Shown in pieces: positions 1-9,006 of a stretch of DNA of 35,101 nt (its first letter is position 1; every line of letters starts with the position of its first letter). The notes under the pieces are model-generated. The model was given only the letters and a program-made list of their open reading frames with translations. It made no database searches and was not told where the DNA came from. The DNA is taken from positions 1-35,101 of the forward strand of contig CADCOT010000120.1 in assembly GCA_902803145.1 (NCBI GenBank). The letters are read 5' to 3'. The DNA comes from an uncultured Spirochaetales bacterium (GTDB taxonomy: Bacteria; Spirochaetota; Spirochaetia; Sphaerochaetales; Sphaerochaetaceae). A program made the position numbers and the translations under genes.

Positions 1-4
1 ATTT

Positions 5-34
5 CTGACATAATCAAAGCACTGCGCGTATAAG
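5..34 (+). promoter_or_regulatory. Candidate rpsB promoter
   Basis: CTGACA at 5-10 and TATAAG at 29-34 are separated by 18 bases, an acceptable sigma-70 arrangement upstream of the rpsB leader. The window begins here, so a promoter further upstream cannot be excluded. Confidence 0.35.
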
Positions 35-130
35 GAACGTTGTTCCTGTGCAGAATTTCCTCCCTACGGGAGAGATATAGCAATGGAGACCGCCCTGAAT
101 TAAGGACGGCCGGAAGTCAGGAGTCAGAAA
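34..130 (+). promoter_or_regulatory. Structured 5' leader of rpsB-tsf mRNA
   Basis: Three short hairpins lie in series before rpsB: 34-38 with 42-46 (GGAAC/GTTCC), 60-64 with 68-72 (CTCCC/GGGAG), and 90-96 with 103-109 (one mismatch). A Shine-Dalgarno AGGAG at 119-123 precedes the ATG at 131. In many bacteria rpsB leaders bind S2 for autoregulation. Whether this leader does so is inference; only the hairpins are seen. Confidence 0.35.
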
Positions 131-919
131 ATGGCAGTAGTAACAATGAAAAGTCTGCTTGAAGCAGGCGTTCATTTCGGTCATCAGACCAAGCGTTGGA
201 ATCCGAAGATGGCACCGTACATCTTCTCAGAGAGAAACGGAATCCACATCATTGACCTTTCCAAGACAACAGCTTGCATTGTAGAGGCTTATGAAGCAGT
301 CAGAGCCCAGGTCAAGCAGGGAAAGTCAGTTCTGTTCGTAGGAACAAAAAAACAGGCACAGCAGGCAATTGAAACAGAAGCAAAGCGCTGCGGAATGCCC
401 TACATCAACAACCGCTGGCTTGGCGGTATGCTTACAAACTTTGCAACAATCAAAAAGTCAATTGCAACACTCAAGAAGATTGAGAAGATGTCAAGTGACG
501 GTACTTTTGAGTCAATGACAAAGAAGGAAGTTGCTCTTCTCACAAAGCAGAAGATCAAGCTTGAGAAGAACCTTGGCGGTATCAAAGATATGCAGGATCT
601 TCCCGGAATCATCTTCATTATTGATACAAGGAAAGAAGCCCTTGCAGTAGCAGAGGCAAAGCGCCTTGGAATCCCTGTAGTTGCAGTTGTTGATACAAAC
701 TGTGATCCCACAGACATTACCTACCCCATCCCCGGCAACGACGATGCAATCAGAGCAATCAGCCTGTTTGTTGAAATTATTGCCAACGCTGTTGTAGATG
801 CTGACAACGAGGTTGGAATCCAGATTATTGAGTCCCTCCCCGAAGCAACAGAGCAGCAGATGGAAGCAGAAGCAGTTGCAGCAGCAGTTGCTGCAGACAA
901 AGACGAAGACAAGGAGTGA
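131..919 (+). CDS. rpsB: 30S ribosomal protein S2
   Basis: S2 (uS2) of the small ribosomal subunit, 262 residues. The N-terminus ([19 protein letters not shown]) and the later [11 protein letters not shown] and [12 protein letters not shown] blocks are characteristic of the family. The last 30 or so residues form an Ala/Glu/Asp-rich acidic tail beyond the conserved fold. Translation starts at ATG 131 behind AGGAG. The gene is followed after three bases by tsf, the usual rpsB-tsf pairing, and the tsf ribosome-binding site overlaps the rpsB stop, so the two are probably translationally coupled. Confidence 0.98.
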   Translation: MAVVTMKSLLEAGVHFGHQTKRWNPKMAPYIFSERNGIHIIDLSKTTACIVEAYEAVRAQVKQGKSVLFVGTKKQAQQAIETEAKRCGMPYINNRWLGGMLTNFATIKKSIATLKKIEKMSSDGTFESMTKKEVALLTKQKIKLEKNLGGIKDMQDLPGIIFIIDTRKEALAVAEAKRLGIPVVAVVDTNCDPTDITYPIPGNDDAIRAISLFVEIIANAVVDADNEVGIQIIESLPEATEQQMEAEAVAAAVAADKDEDKE

Positions 920-922
920 GTT

Positions 923-1765
923 ATGGAAATCACAATGGAAATGGTAAAAAAGCTCCGTGATGAAACCCACGCCGGTATCATGGATTGCAAGAAGGCTCTT
1001 GCACAGTCAAACGGTGACTTTGCAGGCGCAGCAAAATATCTGAAAGAAGTTGGACTTGCAGCTGTTGAAAAGAGAGCTGACAGAGCTACAGCAGAAGGAA
1101 GAATCACATTCAAGATTTCCAAGCACAAGGCTGTTATTATCTCTGTTACTTGTGAAACCGACTTTGTAGCAAGAAACGACCAGTTCAAGGCTCTTGGAAA
1201 CGAACTCTGTGACATGATCCTTGAGAACGGTTGGACAGAAGTCAACACACAGCTTGAAGACAAGGTCAAAGAGCTGATTGCAACAATCCACGAGAACATG
1301 ACTCTCAAGTCAATCGTTGTCTACGATGTTAATTCTGACGAATATGTTCAGGGTTACAGCCACGCTGACGGAAATATTGGTGTTCTTGTTAAGTTCAAGG
1401 CAACTAACCCCGCAGTATTTGAAAACGAAGCTTTCAAGACTCTTGCAGCCAACATGGCAATGCATGTTTGTGCAGCAGACCCCATGTACCTTGATTCTGC
1501 ATCAGTTCCCAAGGCATATGAGGAAGAGCAGCTTTCAATCTTCCGTGTTCAGGTTCAGTCAATGGACAAGCCCGAAAAAGTTCTTGAAGGCATTGTAAGA
1601 GGAAAGCTCAACAAGCACTACTCAGACATCTGTCTGATGAACCAGGTTGGACAGCTTTACAACGATGACAACCTCACAGTTGCTCAGATTATTGCAAAGT
1701 TCAACAAGGAAAACGATTCAGACGTCAAGATTGTTGAGTTCACACGCTTCAGAGCAGGTGCTTGA
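923..1765 (+). CDS. tsf: Elongation factor Ts
   Basis: EF-Ts, the guanine-nucleotide exchange factor that recycles EF-Tu-GDP, 280 residues. The N-terminal UBA-like helix bundle (VKKLRDETHAGIMDCKKAL) is followed by the signature TDFVARND, whose Asp and Phe insert into EF-Tu near the Mg2+ site. The start ATG 923 is preceded by AGGAG at 912-916, inside the end of rpsB. An in-frame ATG at 935 is possible but less likely. Length is typical of spirochaete EF-Ts. It is the second gene of a tight seven-gene operon. Confidence 0.97.
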   Translation: MEITMEMVKKLRDETHAGIMDCKKALAQSNGDFAGAAKYLKEVGLAAVEKRADRATAEGRITFKISKHKAVIISVTCETDFVARNDQFKALGNELCDMILENGWTEVNTQLEDKVKELIATIHENMTLKSIVVYDVNSDEYVQGYSHADGNIGVLVKFKATNPAVFENEAFKTLAANMAMHVCAADPMYLDSASVPKAYEEEQLSIFRVQVQSMDKPEKVLEGIVRGKLNKHYSDICLMNQVGQLYNDDNLTVAQIIAKFNKENDSDVKIVEFTRFRAGA

Positions 1766-1782
1766 TTCTTTCGGAGGTCAAT

Positions 1783-2337
1783 ATGCAGCAGGTACTTGAT
1801 AACTGCAAGGATAAGATGGACAAGAGCGTTGCAGCTCTTAACACTGAATACACTTCCCTCAGAACAGGTCGTGCTTCGGCTGCAGTCTTTGACAAGGTCA
1901 AGGTTGACTACTACGGACAGGAAACACCCCTTAACCAGGTTGCTTCCGTGTCCGTACCGGAAGCCAGACTGGTAGTCATCCAGCCTTGGGACAAGAACCT
2001 TCTTACACCTATTGAGAAGGCAATTCAGAAGGCAGATCTGGGATTCAACCCGTCCAACGACGGAAAGCTCCTCAGAATCAACTTCCCTCCCCTTACAGGT
2101 GACAGAAGAAAGGAACTTGCAAAACAGGCCAAAACAAGTGCCGAAGCTTCACGTGTTGCTATCAGAAACATCAGACGTGACGGCATGGAAGACCTGAAAA
2201 AGCTGCAGAAGAACGGAGAAATCTCCGAAGACGAGCAGAAAAACGGTGAAGACAGACTTCAGAAGATGACTGATGATCATATTGCACAGATCAACAGTCT
2301 TGCAGATGCAAAAGAAAAGGAAATCTTGGAAGTCTGA
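1783..2337 (+). CDS. frr: Ribosome recycling factor
   Basis: RRF, which with EF-G splits post-termination ribosomes, 184 residues from ATG 1783. An upstream in-frame TTG at 1762 would overlap tsf and bury the ribosome-binding site. The GGAGG at 1773-1777, five bases before ATG 1783, fixes the start. The central block with LLRINFPPLTGDRRKELAKQ and RVAIRNIRRD is diagnostic and carries the conserved arginines. The stop TGA shares its last base with the ATG of uppS, so the genes are coupled. Confidence 0.97.
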   Translation: MQQVLDNCKDKMDKSVAALNTEYTSLRTGRASAAVFDKVKVDYYGQETPLNQVASVSVPEARLVVIQPWDKNLLTPIEKAIQKADLGFNPSNDGKLLRINFPPLTGDRRKELAKQAKTSAEASRVAIRNIRRDGMEDLKKLQKNGEISEDEQKNGEDRLQKMTDDHIAQINSLADAKEKEILEV

Positions 2338-3014
2338 TGCACCTTGGTCTGATTATGGACGGCAACGGACGCTGGGCAAAACAGCGTTCGCTGCCAAGGG
2401 CCGCCGGCCATCTTGAAGGCCTTAAGGCTGTAAAAAGAGTTACAGTAGCAGCCAAAGAATGCGGCATTGAATATCTTACACTCTACGTATTCTCAACAGA
2501 AAACTGGAAACGTCCTGAGCAGGAAGTTTCTTATCTTATGAACCTTCTTGCCAAGAAACTTCCAGGAGAACTTCCATGGTACCTTGAAAACGATGTCCGC
2601 ATCCGTGCCCGTGGCAACATAGATGCTCTTCCGCAGGAAGCCAAAGACGGAGTTCTTTCCATAATTGAGAAAACAGAGCATTGCAAGGGCATTACTGTAG
2701 TCCTTTGCGTAAACTACGGCGGCCAAGATGAAATTGTACGTGCTGCCAACCGCTTTTATGAGAAGAACCACTCCTCTGTTATGACAGTTTCAGATCTTCA
2801 GGCAAATCTGGATTGTCCGGACATTCCGGCTCCGGATCTTATTGCACGCAGTGCAGGAGAACTGAGACTTTCAAACTTCATGCTCTGGGACAGCGCCTAT
2901 GCAGAATTTCTTTGTATAGATACTCTGTGGCCTGACTGGGGAGAAAAGGAAATTAAGTTCTGCGTTGACAGTCTTTCAAAACGAACAAGAAAGTTCGGAG
3001 GTCTTGTACAGTGA
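2337..3014 (+). CDS. uppS: Undecaprenyl diphosphate synthase (cis-prenyltransferase)
   Basis: UppS condenses isopentenyl diphosphate units onto farnesyl diphosphate to make the C55 lipid carrier for peptidoglycan, at the cytoplasmic face of the membrane. The 225-residue protein opens with MDGNGRWAK, whose Asp8 is the catalytic Mg2+-binding residue. It ends with the RSAGELRLSNFMLW block (canonical RTSGELRLSNF) that binds the diphosphate of IPP. ATG 2337 overlaps the frr stop by one base, and the stop overlaps the GTG of cdsA by four. Grouping with cdsA, dxr and rseP is common in bacteria. Confidence 0.96.
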   Translation: MHLGLIMDGNGRWAKQRSLPRAAGHLEGLKAVKRVTVAAKECGIEYLTLYVFSTENWKRPEQEVSYLMNLLAKKLPGELPWYLENDVRIRARGNIDALPQEAKDGVLSIIEKTEHCKGITVVLCVNYGGQDEIVRAANRFYEKNHSSVMTVSDLQANLDCPDIPAPDLIARSAGELRLSNFMLWDSAYAEFLCIDTLWPDWGEKEIKFCVDSLSKRTRKFGGLVQ

Positions 3015-3841
3015 GTTCAAATCTTGCAAAAAGAACTCTGACCTGCGTGGTAGGAGTTCCGGCAATTCTTGCCATAATCTTTCTTGTACCTCAGTACAAC
3101 TTCATTGCACTGAGTATCTTTATTATCCTTATGTGCCTTCTTGGAAGCATTGAAATGAGCCGCATGCTCTTTGGGCACACAGTACCGGCGGCCTTTCTTT
3201 CAACAGGTTTTTGCGCCCTAACCTATATTCGCAATCTGCTTGATGTTAAAGCCGACATTGCTTTTTATTTCTTTTTATTATCAATAATTGCAATTCTTTC
3301 AGCAGAGATAAAAAAGGGAGAGAAAACAGATTTTGCATCCTCTATCACTGACATTTCAAAGAAGATGCTTCTCCTGCTCTACCCAGGCTATCTGCTGTCT
3401 TTCATAATCCTGATGCTCTCACTTGAGAACATAACAGCTTCTGCAGTTGTGCTTTTCATCTGCCTTGTTTTTTCCAACGATATTTTTGCATACATTTTCG
3501 GTATGCTCTTCGGTCGCGGACACGGCGGAGTTGTAAAAGTGAGTCCTAAAAAGAGTCTTGCAGGTTTTGCAGGCGGCCTTGCAGGTTGCATTGGAATCTG
3601 TCTTCTTCTCTTTGCTCTTCTTAAGGACCTTCCTTCAATTGCACTTTGGATAAGAATTCTTCTTGCAGTTCTTATCTCCACCGCTGCCAACATTGGAGAT
3701 CTTGCAGAGAGCGTTTTCAAACGCAGCGCAGGAGTCAAAGACTCAGGTAATATCTTCCCAGGACGAGGCGGTGTCTTGGACAGCATTGATTCAATAATAG
3801 TCAGCGCTCCGTTCTTCTACATTGTTTGGAATCTGATATAA
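3011..3841 (+). CDS. cdsA: Phosphatidate cytidylyltransferase (CDP-diacylglycerol synthase)
   Basis: CdsA converts phosphatidic acid and CTP to CDP-diacylglycerol, the branch point for all phospholipids. The protein has 276 residues and is an integral membrane protein with about eight hydrophobic segments. The C-terminal family signature is clear (SVFKRSAGVKDSGNIFPGRG). A GRGG replaces the more usual GHGG. The best start is GTG 3011, which overlaps the uppS stop in the form GTGA. No other start near the operon junction is better placed. Confidence 0.95.
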   Translation: MSSNLAKRTLTCVVGVPAILAIIFLVPQYNFIALSIFIILMCLLGSIEMSRMLFGHTVPAAFLSTGFCALTYIRNLLDVKADIAFYFFLLSIIAILSAEIKKGEKTDFASSITDISKKMLLLLYPGYLLSFIILMLSLENITASAVVLFICLVFSNDIFAYIFGMLFGRGHGGVVKVSPKKSLAGFAGGLAGCIGICLLLFALLKDLPSIALWIRILLAVLISTAANIGDLAESVFKRSAGVKDSGNIFPGRGGVLDSIDSIIVSAPFFYIVWNLI

Positions 3842-3849
3842 TCACAACT

Positions 3850-4974
3850 ATGAGAACTGCAGTAATTCTTGGACTTACAGGAAGCATTGGAACCACAGCG
3901 CTCAGAGGTGTCTCAAACTTCAAAGATACAGTTAAGGTAGTCGGAGCCTCTGTTCACAGCAATGTTGATAAGGCAATTAAGCTCTGCCTTGAACACAACA
4001 TTGCAAACCTCTGCATAACATCCAATGCCCCTGCCCCATCAGTTCCTGACAGCATAAAGATTTACCGCAATCTTGAAGAAATGCTCTGCACTTTACAAGC
4101 AACTGTTGTTCTTAACGGAATTGCAGGTTCAGCAGGCCTTGCAGCCTCAGTTTCTGCAGTAAAATCCGGCTCAGAACTTGCCCTTGCAAACAAAGAGACA
4201 GTTGTTCTTGGCGGAAAGCTCTTCCTCCAATACGCAGCGAAAAACAAAGTAAAAGTAATTCCTGTAGACAGTGAGCATTCTGCACTGGATGAACTTATCT
4301 CCAACTGTGGCAGAGAAAACGTTTCAAAGCTTGTAATTACAGCAAGCGGCGGACCTTTCAGAAACACAGAGCTTGAAAAACTCTGGGATATTAGTCCTGA
4401 AACAGCTGCAAACCATCCCACATGGAAGATGGGACCTAAGATTTCAATAGACAGTTCTACCCTTGCAAACAAGGGCCTTGAAGTGATTGAAGCTCATTAT
4501 TTATTTGGCTTTGAGCCTGAAAAAATTGAAGTGGTAATTCATCCTCAGAGTGTTGTTCATTCAATGGTTCGCACAACAAGCGGTCAGGTTTATGCCCAAC
4601 TCTCCCCTCCCGACATGGTGTTTCCTATAATGAGGGCTCTTACTGGTTCTCACTTTGAAAGACCTGCAGGAAAAGAGCTTGATTTTACAAACCTTGATCT
4701 TAACTTCCGTAAGCCTGACTACAATCGTTTCCCCTTTGTGGCCGATGCCTTTGAATGCATCCGCAAAGGCGGAAGCTACCCAATTGCCTACAATGCAGCA
4801 GATGAAGCTGCAGTAGCCCTCTTTATGCAGGGCAAGATCAAATATCCTCAGATCCATACTGCTGTAAACCGTGTTCTGAATCTTGACTGGTCTGCAAAGC
4901 CTTGCAGTCTTGAAGAGATTCCTCTTATTGAAAAACGTGCCTACAACGCAGTTTTATCAGGAGAGTCATGTTAG
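3850..4974 (+). CDS. dxr: 1-deoxy-D-xylulose 5-phosphate reductoisomerase
   Basis: Dxr (IspC) catalyses the NADPH-dependent rearrangement and reduction of DXP to MEP, the committed step of the MEP isoprenoid pathway. From ATG 3850 it has 374 residues. Visible motifs in order: the NADPH-binding GLTGSIG at the N-terminus, LANKET, the metal-binding PVDSEHSAL, TASGGPF, and WKMGPKISIDSSTLANKGLE. An in-frame TTG at 3826 lies inside cdsA and adds residues not expected in the family. No clear Shine-Dalgarno precedes ATG 3850, so translation probably depends on coupling to cdsA, which ends eight bases earlier. Confidence 0.96.
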   Translation: MRTAVILGLTGSIGTTALRGVSNFKDTVKVVGASVHSNVDKAIKLCLEHNIANLCITSNAPAPSVPDSIKIYRNLEEMLCTLQATVVLNGIAGSAGLAASVSAVKSGSELALANKETVVLGGKLFLQYAAKNKVKVIPVDSEHSALDELISNCGRENVSKLVITASGGPFRNTELEKLWDISPETAANHPTWKMGPKISIDSSTLANKGLEVIEAHYLFGFEPEKIEVVIHPQSVVHSMVRTTSGQVYAQLSPPDMVFPIMRALTGSHFERPAGKELDFTNLDLNFRKPDYNRFPFVADAFECIRKGGSYPIAYNAADEAAVALFMQGKIKYPQIHTAVNRVLNLDWSAKPCSLEEIPLIEKRAYNAVLSGESC

Positions 4975-6023
4975 TCTACTACCTTATCGGCTTTCTTGGT
5001 CTTGATCTGTTAATCTTCTTTCACGAGTTTGGACACTTCTTTGCAGCCCGTGCCTGCGGTATCCGTGTTCAGAGCCTGAGTTTTGGAATGGGCCCGGTTC
5101 TTTACAAGTTCACCAAGGGTGAAACAGAGTTCAGATTCTGTGCAATTCCGTTTGGCGGAGCCACAACAATGGCCGGTAATGACGACCTAAAGCGTGCCTA
5201 CAAGGAAAAACACAAGGTAATTGAACAGTGTGAGGACGGCTCAATCTTCTCAGTTTCTCCGATCAGGCGCATTCTTACCTACCTTGCAGGTCCTTTTGCA
5301 AACATTGTTTTTGCCTTCATCTGCTTTGTAATTCTTCTTATCATCCCTGTTTTGGATGTAAAGATGACATCTCAGGTAAAACCTGTTTCAGAGCAAAGCG
5401 CAGCCTATGAAGCCGGAATCAGAGACGGCTACACCATCACTACAATTAACGGAATCAAGGTCAGCACTTGGAACGAAGTCCAGTCCATGCTTTCATCCAA
5501 CGGCGGAAACATGGTAATGATAGGAACCGATCACGGTGCTTACTCAGTTGTTCCTAAAGACGGGCTTTACGGTCTGCTGCCCTACGGCACCTATGAAGAA
5601 AAAAAGACCCCCGGAAAGAGCCTTTTTTCTTCCTTTGGCCCGGCCTTGCAGGAAACTTGGAACCAGTCTAAAACCTTCATGGATGCAATTACTGGCCTCT
5701 TCTTAGGCAGAAACAAACTCAGTGAAACACTTGGCGGAACCTTCTCAACATCTGAAAATATGGGAATGATTACAGAGCACGGCTTCAGCGTAAGCTTCGG
5801 AACCGGAATCAGAGTTGTGCTGTTCCTTCTGGCAAGTGTAAGCATTTCCCTGGGCCTTGCAAACCTTCTTCCCATCACCGCCCTGGACGGTGGGCTTATT
5901 CTTATCAGCTTTGCAGAAATGGTTGCAGGACACAGCCTCAGACCCAGAACCTACATTGTACTTCAGGTTACCGGCCTTGTGATTGTCCTTATCCTGATTC
6001 CTGTCTTGAGATTATTCTTGTAA
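4968..6023 (+). CDS. rseP: Site-2 intramembrane zinc metalloprotease RseP
   Basis: RseP/YaeL-type S2P protease, which cleaves membrane-spanning anti-sigma factors and signal-peptide remnants within the bilayer. The protein has 351 residues. The active-site HEFGH is at residues 19-23 in the first transmembrane helix, and the second zinc-binding motif (LDGG) lies near the C-terminus. One PDZ domain sits around residues 125-190, whereas E. coli RseP (about 450 residues) has two. ATG 4968 overlaps the dxr stop by seven bases and has AGGAG at 4959-4963. Only ten bases separate its stop from that of the convergent dnaB. Confidence 0.93.
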   Translation: MLVYYLIGFLGLDLLIFFHEFGHFFAARACGIRVQSLSFGMGPVLYKFTKGETEFRFCAIPFGGATTMAGNDDLKRAYKEKHKVIEQCEDGSIFSVSPIRRILTYLAGPFANIVFAFICFVILLIIPVLDVKMTSQVKPVSEQSAAYEAGIRDGYTITTINGIKVSTWNEVQSMLSSNGGNMVMIGTDHGAYSVVPKDGLYGLLPYGTYEEKKTPGKSLFSSFGPALQETWNQSKTFMDAITGLFLGRNKLSETLGGTFSTSENMGMITEHGFSVSFGTGIRVVLFLLASVSISLGLANLLPITALDGGLILISFAEMVAGHSLRPRTYIVLQVTGLVIVLILIPVLRLFL

Positions 6024-6033
6024 TTGTAAGAAA

Positions 6034-7422
6034 TTAAAGACCTGGGCGCTTTTCAATTTCAACAAATGAAACGTAGTTGGACCTGAAGTTCATGTTAAAG
6101 GCTCCAACCTTACCGTTTCTCTGTTTGGCAATGATAATCTTAATTGGCTTAACGCTTCTGTCTATGCCGTCTTCTTCGTTGTACTGCTCAATCTTATTGT
6201 TCTCATCCAAGCGCTTGGACGGGTCATCAAGCAGCATAACAATATCGGCATCCTGCTCAATTGAACCGGACTCCCTCAGGTCTGCCAGGATGGGCGGCCT
6301 GTCCTTTCCTGCCTCTCTGTTAACCTGAGACAGACAGACAACAGGTACCTGCAGCTCGCGCGCAAGGCTCTTAAGAGCGCGCGATATCTCCGAAATCTGC
6401 TCATGACGAGGTTTTGCACTGCTGCTGTCCAGCTCAATCAGACCAATGTAGTCAACAAAGATAATCTTAACTCCGTCGTTGTGGACCATCCTGCGGCTCT
6501 GAGACCTGATCTCCATCAGTTTGATGTTAGGTGTGTCCTGGATAAGCAGATTGCCTGCATAGTCATACATGCGCTCAATTGCATCAAGAATCTGCTGCTT
6601 GTTCTCCTTAATGCTCTTATCACGCCTGAGGTCCATTGAGTTAATTGAACTTTCTCTTGAAAGAAGTCTTTCCATCAAAGCCGAACCTGACATTTCCAAG
6701 GAGAAGAATCCCACCTTCACTGCCCCGCTGCTCTTAAAAGCCATGTTGTGTGCGATTGAAAGAGCAAATGCTGTCTTACCAACAGACGGTCTTGCACCTA
6801 TGATTGTCAGTTCACCCGGCTTGAAACCGCCAATGTAGCTGTCCAAAGTCTCAAAACCTGTAGAAAGACCCGGGCTCTTAGTTCCGGCTTCAATTGCCTC
6901 AATGTCGGTTAAAAGATCCTGCAAGAACATTCCTGAAGGCAGGTATGCCATTGTGCTTGAATTAGTGCTCAGTGCAGAAAGCTTTTGGTCAATTTGATCA
7001 ATTGAAGCCTTTATGTCCTGAGTTTCATCAAAGGCGCTGTCGCTTACCTGTACAGACAGCTCCAAAAGCTGTCTCTTAAGGGACATGTTCTTAATTATTT
7101 GTGCAAAATAAGTTGCGTTTCTTGTTGCAGGGACAGTACTTGTAAGAGAGGCAATGTAAGACGGTCCGCCGCAGTCTGCAAGAGTTCCCTTTGTTGTCAG
7201 GAAGGTAGTAAGGGAGACAAGATCAATGGTAACGCCGGGCATCTCATTGCGCATGGCAATAATGCCCTTCCATATGTTGGCATTGGCGCGAACATAGAAA
7301 TCTTCCGCAGTAATAAGAGAATAGATGTCTTCAAGAACCTTGTTTCTTAAGAGCACAGCTCCAAGAACAGCGGTCTCTGCAGCCTTATCGTTAGGCGGAA
7401 TCCTTCCTGCATTCTCTGCCAT
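6034..7422 (-). CDS. dnaB: Replicative DNA helicase DnaB
   Basis: DnaB is the hexameric 5'-3' helicase of the replication fork, 462 residues. The N-terminal primase-interacting domain starts with PPNDKAAETAVLGAVLL. The RecA-like motor has Walker A GARPSVGKT at residues 209-217 (Val replaces the common Met), Walker B IIFVDYIGLI, the SQVNREAGKDRP block and the C-terminal AKQRNGKVG. It is the last gene of the rpsF operon. Its start ATG (7420-7422) lies only 14 bases past a strong intrinsic terminator, so its expression needs readthrough or antitermination. Confidence 0.97.
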   Translation of the reverse strand: MAENAGRIPPNDKAAETAVLGAVLLRNKVLEDIYSLITAEDFYVRANANIWKGIIAMRNEMPGVTIDLVSLTTFLTTKGTLADCGGPSYIASLTSTVPATRNATYFAQIIKNMSLKRQLLELSVQVSDSAFDETQDIKASIDQIDQKLSALSTNSSTMAYLPSGMFLQDLLTDIEAIEAGTKSPGLSTGFETLDSYIGGFKPGELTIIGARPSVGKTAFALSIAHNMAFKSSGAVKVGFFSLEMSGSALMERLLSRESSINSMDLRRDKSIKENKQQILDAIERMYDYAGNLLIQDTPNIKLMEIRSQSRRMVHNDGVKIIFVDYIGLIELDSSSAKPRHEQISEISRALKSLARELQVPVVCLSQVNREAGKDRPPILADLRESGSIEQDADIVMLLDDPSKRLDENNKIEQYNEEDGIDRSVKPIKIIIAKQRNGKVGAFNMNFRSNYVSFVEIEKRPGL

Positions 7423-7436
7423 AGTCCTCTCTCCTG

Positions 7437-7464
7437 AAAAAAACAGCCCGCTGTGTTAGCGGGC
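7437..7464 (-). terminator. Intrinsic terminator between rplI and dnaB
   Basis: On the minus strand GCCCGCT (7458-7464) pairs perfectly with AGCGGGC (7446-7452) around a five-base loop. A near-continuous T run (7437-7443) follows. It lies between the rplI stop and the dnaB ribosome-binding site. A second small inverted repeat, TTTCCCacacGGGAAA, lies just upstream at about 7477-7492. Confidence 0.8.
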
Positions 7465-7496
7465 CGCTTGATAGATTTCCCGTGTGGGAAATTATA

Positions 7497-8048
7497 TCAG
7501 TTATTTTCTGCTTCAGCAACTTCGGAAACCTTTGCTTCCTCGGCGGCTTTTGCCTCTTCTGCAGCCTTGGCTTCAGCTGCTTTTGCCTCTGCCTTAGCCT
7601 GTGCCTCAGACTTAACATTGAGAGTGATGACAGATGAGTCGTTCTCATAGAGGTGGACTCTGGCTGTGTATGTGCCGGTCATCTTGATTGAGTGTGTTGC
7701 AACTTCAATCTTCTTCTTCTCAATCTCAAAGCCCTTCTTAGCAAGCTCGTCCTGAACCATCATTGCTGTGACTGAACCGAAAAGCTTTCCGGATTCGCCG
7801 GCGGCAACAATGATATCAAGTGCCAGATTGTTCAATCTTTCCTTAAGTGATGCAGAAGCTTCCCTCTTTGCAATCTTGCGCTTCTCAATAGCAGCTGCTC
7901 TGCTCTTGAAAACAGCCAGGTTTGCCTTGTTGTAGATTACCGCAGCACCAGTGGGCAGAAGATAGTTACGGGCATAACCATCCTTAACCACACAGACATC
8001 TCCCTCTTCTCCGAGGTTAGGTACATCCTGATTCAAAATGATCTTCAT
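7497..8048 (-). CDS. rplI: 50S ribosomal protein L9 with extended C-terminus
   Basis: bL9 binds 23S rRNA near the base of the L1 stalk and helps maintain reading frame. The N-terminal domain (MKIILNQDVPNLGEEGDVCVVKDG, cut here for length at the KDGYARNYLLP block) and the C-terminal domain are both complete. The 183-residue protein exceeds the usual length of about 149 because of a roughly 35-residue low-complexity tail of Ala/Lys/Glu repeats (AKAEAKAAEAKAAEEAKAAE). AAGGAG precedes the ATG. A GGGGC/GCCCC hairpin at 8070-8083 lies between it and the upstream membrane gene. Confidence 0.96.
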   Translation of the reverse strand: MKIILNQDVPNLGEEGDVCVVKDGYARNYLLPTGAAVIYNKANLAVFKSRAAAIEKRKIAKREASASLKERLNNLALDIIVAAGESGKLFGSVTAMMVQDELAKKGFEIEKKKIEVATHSIKMTGTYTARVHLYENDSSVITLNVKSEAQAKAEAKAAEAKAAEEAKAAEEAKVSEVAEAENN

Positions 8049-8094
8049 AATGAATTCTCCTTATTTCTCGGGGCTCAGGCCCCTCTTTTTTCTT

Positions 8095-9000
8095 TCAACG
8101 CATCCTCACCCATCTTTCCAGAAGGCCTGTGACCAGCAAAACCAGCCAAGCAACGCCTCCCAAGAAAGGAATGAAGCTGATAAAAAACAGTAAATAGATA
8201 AGAGTACTTGCTGAAAAAGCCGGGTTCTTACTTCTTAACCACGCATGCACAACAGAAAGTCCGTTGAGTATGTAGTGAAGCCCAAAACCCATCAGCAGGT
8301 TAACTCCCACCAATGTCACAATCCTGGATCCTGCAATATATCCGACAAGTGAAACTGCCAGTAAAGAGCAGAAAACCCAGAAGAAAACAGGCGGCATCAT
8401 CATGGAGGCAAAACCTGCCTGCCACTCAGACTTAAACCTGTTTACAGCACTTTCGGTAAACAAAACCGGAATTGCTCCGAATACCATAGAAAACGGAACA
8501 GTAAACAGTTTGACTACCAAAAGCCCTATCTCTGCAAACATTTCAGTTTCCGGCATAACCGTGGAAAACAGTTTTTTGATTCCCTCAGCTGCTACCAGAC
8601 CTGATTCTGTTTCCAACCAGATTGCGTAAGCGCAACCCAGAATCATGACCGGAACCGACGCAATAACCAACTTTCTCAGCATTGAAGAGCTTTTCTCTCT
8701 CAATGCAGTGTAGATTAAAGTAGTAAGTCCCGTGGACAGGATAAAGACAACTCCCAGGATGAACATTCCCAAAGTATCGGCATTAACAACCTTTACTTCA
8801 GGAACTATCCTCCAAACCAGCACTATGATCAGGGCTGCTGCCTGAAGAAGTACCGAATCTCTTGTCCTTTCCATCCTGTAGGATGAAAGCATCACCGGTA
8901 TAGGATATACCAATACTCCAAGGGAAAGCCTTGAGAGTATGACAGACAGAATCAAACTGATTCCGATTGTCAGTGATGACAGACTCCTTTCTCTATCCAT
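8095..9000 (-). CDS. Integral membrane protein, DUF2232/YybS-like
   Basis: A 301-residue protein made almost wholly of hydrophobic segments, with about eight predicted membrane spans and short basic loops. I assign it to the DUF2232 (YybS-like) group from its topology, its size and its place between rpsR and rplI. In Firmicutes yybS also neighbours rplI and dnaB-type helicase genes. Its function is not established. It starts at 9000, six bases after the rpsR stop, so it belongs to the ribosomal-protein operon. No catalytic motif is visible. Confidence 0.6.
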   Translation of the reverse strand: MDRERSLSSLTIGISLILSVILSRLSLGVLVYPIPVMLSSYRMERTRDSVLLQAAALIIVLVWRIVPEVKVVNADTLGMFILGVVFILSTGLTTLIYTALREKSSSMLRKLVIASVPVMILGCAYAIWLETESGLVAAEGIKKLFSTVMPETEMFAEIGLLVVKLFTVPFSMVFGAIPVLFTESAVNRFKSEWQAGFASMMMPPVFFWVFCSLLAVSLVGYIAGSRIVTLVGVNLLMGFGLHYILNGLSVVHAWLRSKNPAFSASTLIYLLFFISFIPFLGGVAWLVLLVTGLLERWVRMR

Positions 9001-9006
9001 TCTTAA

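Noticed and set aside
1317-1598. Second plus-strand frame inside tsf
   Set aside because: Out-of-frame shadow of EF-Ts, no ribosome-binding site.
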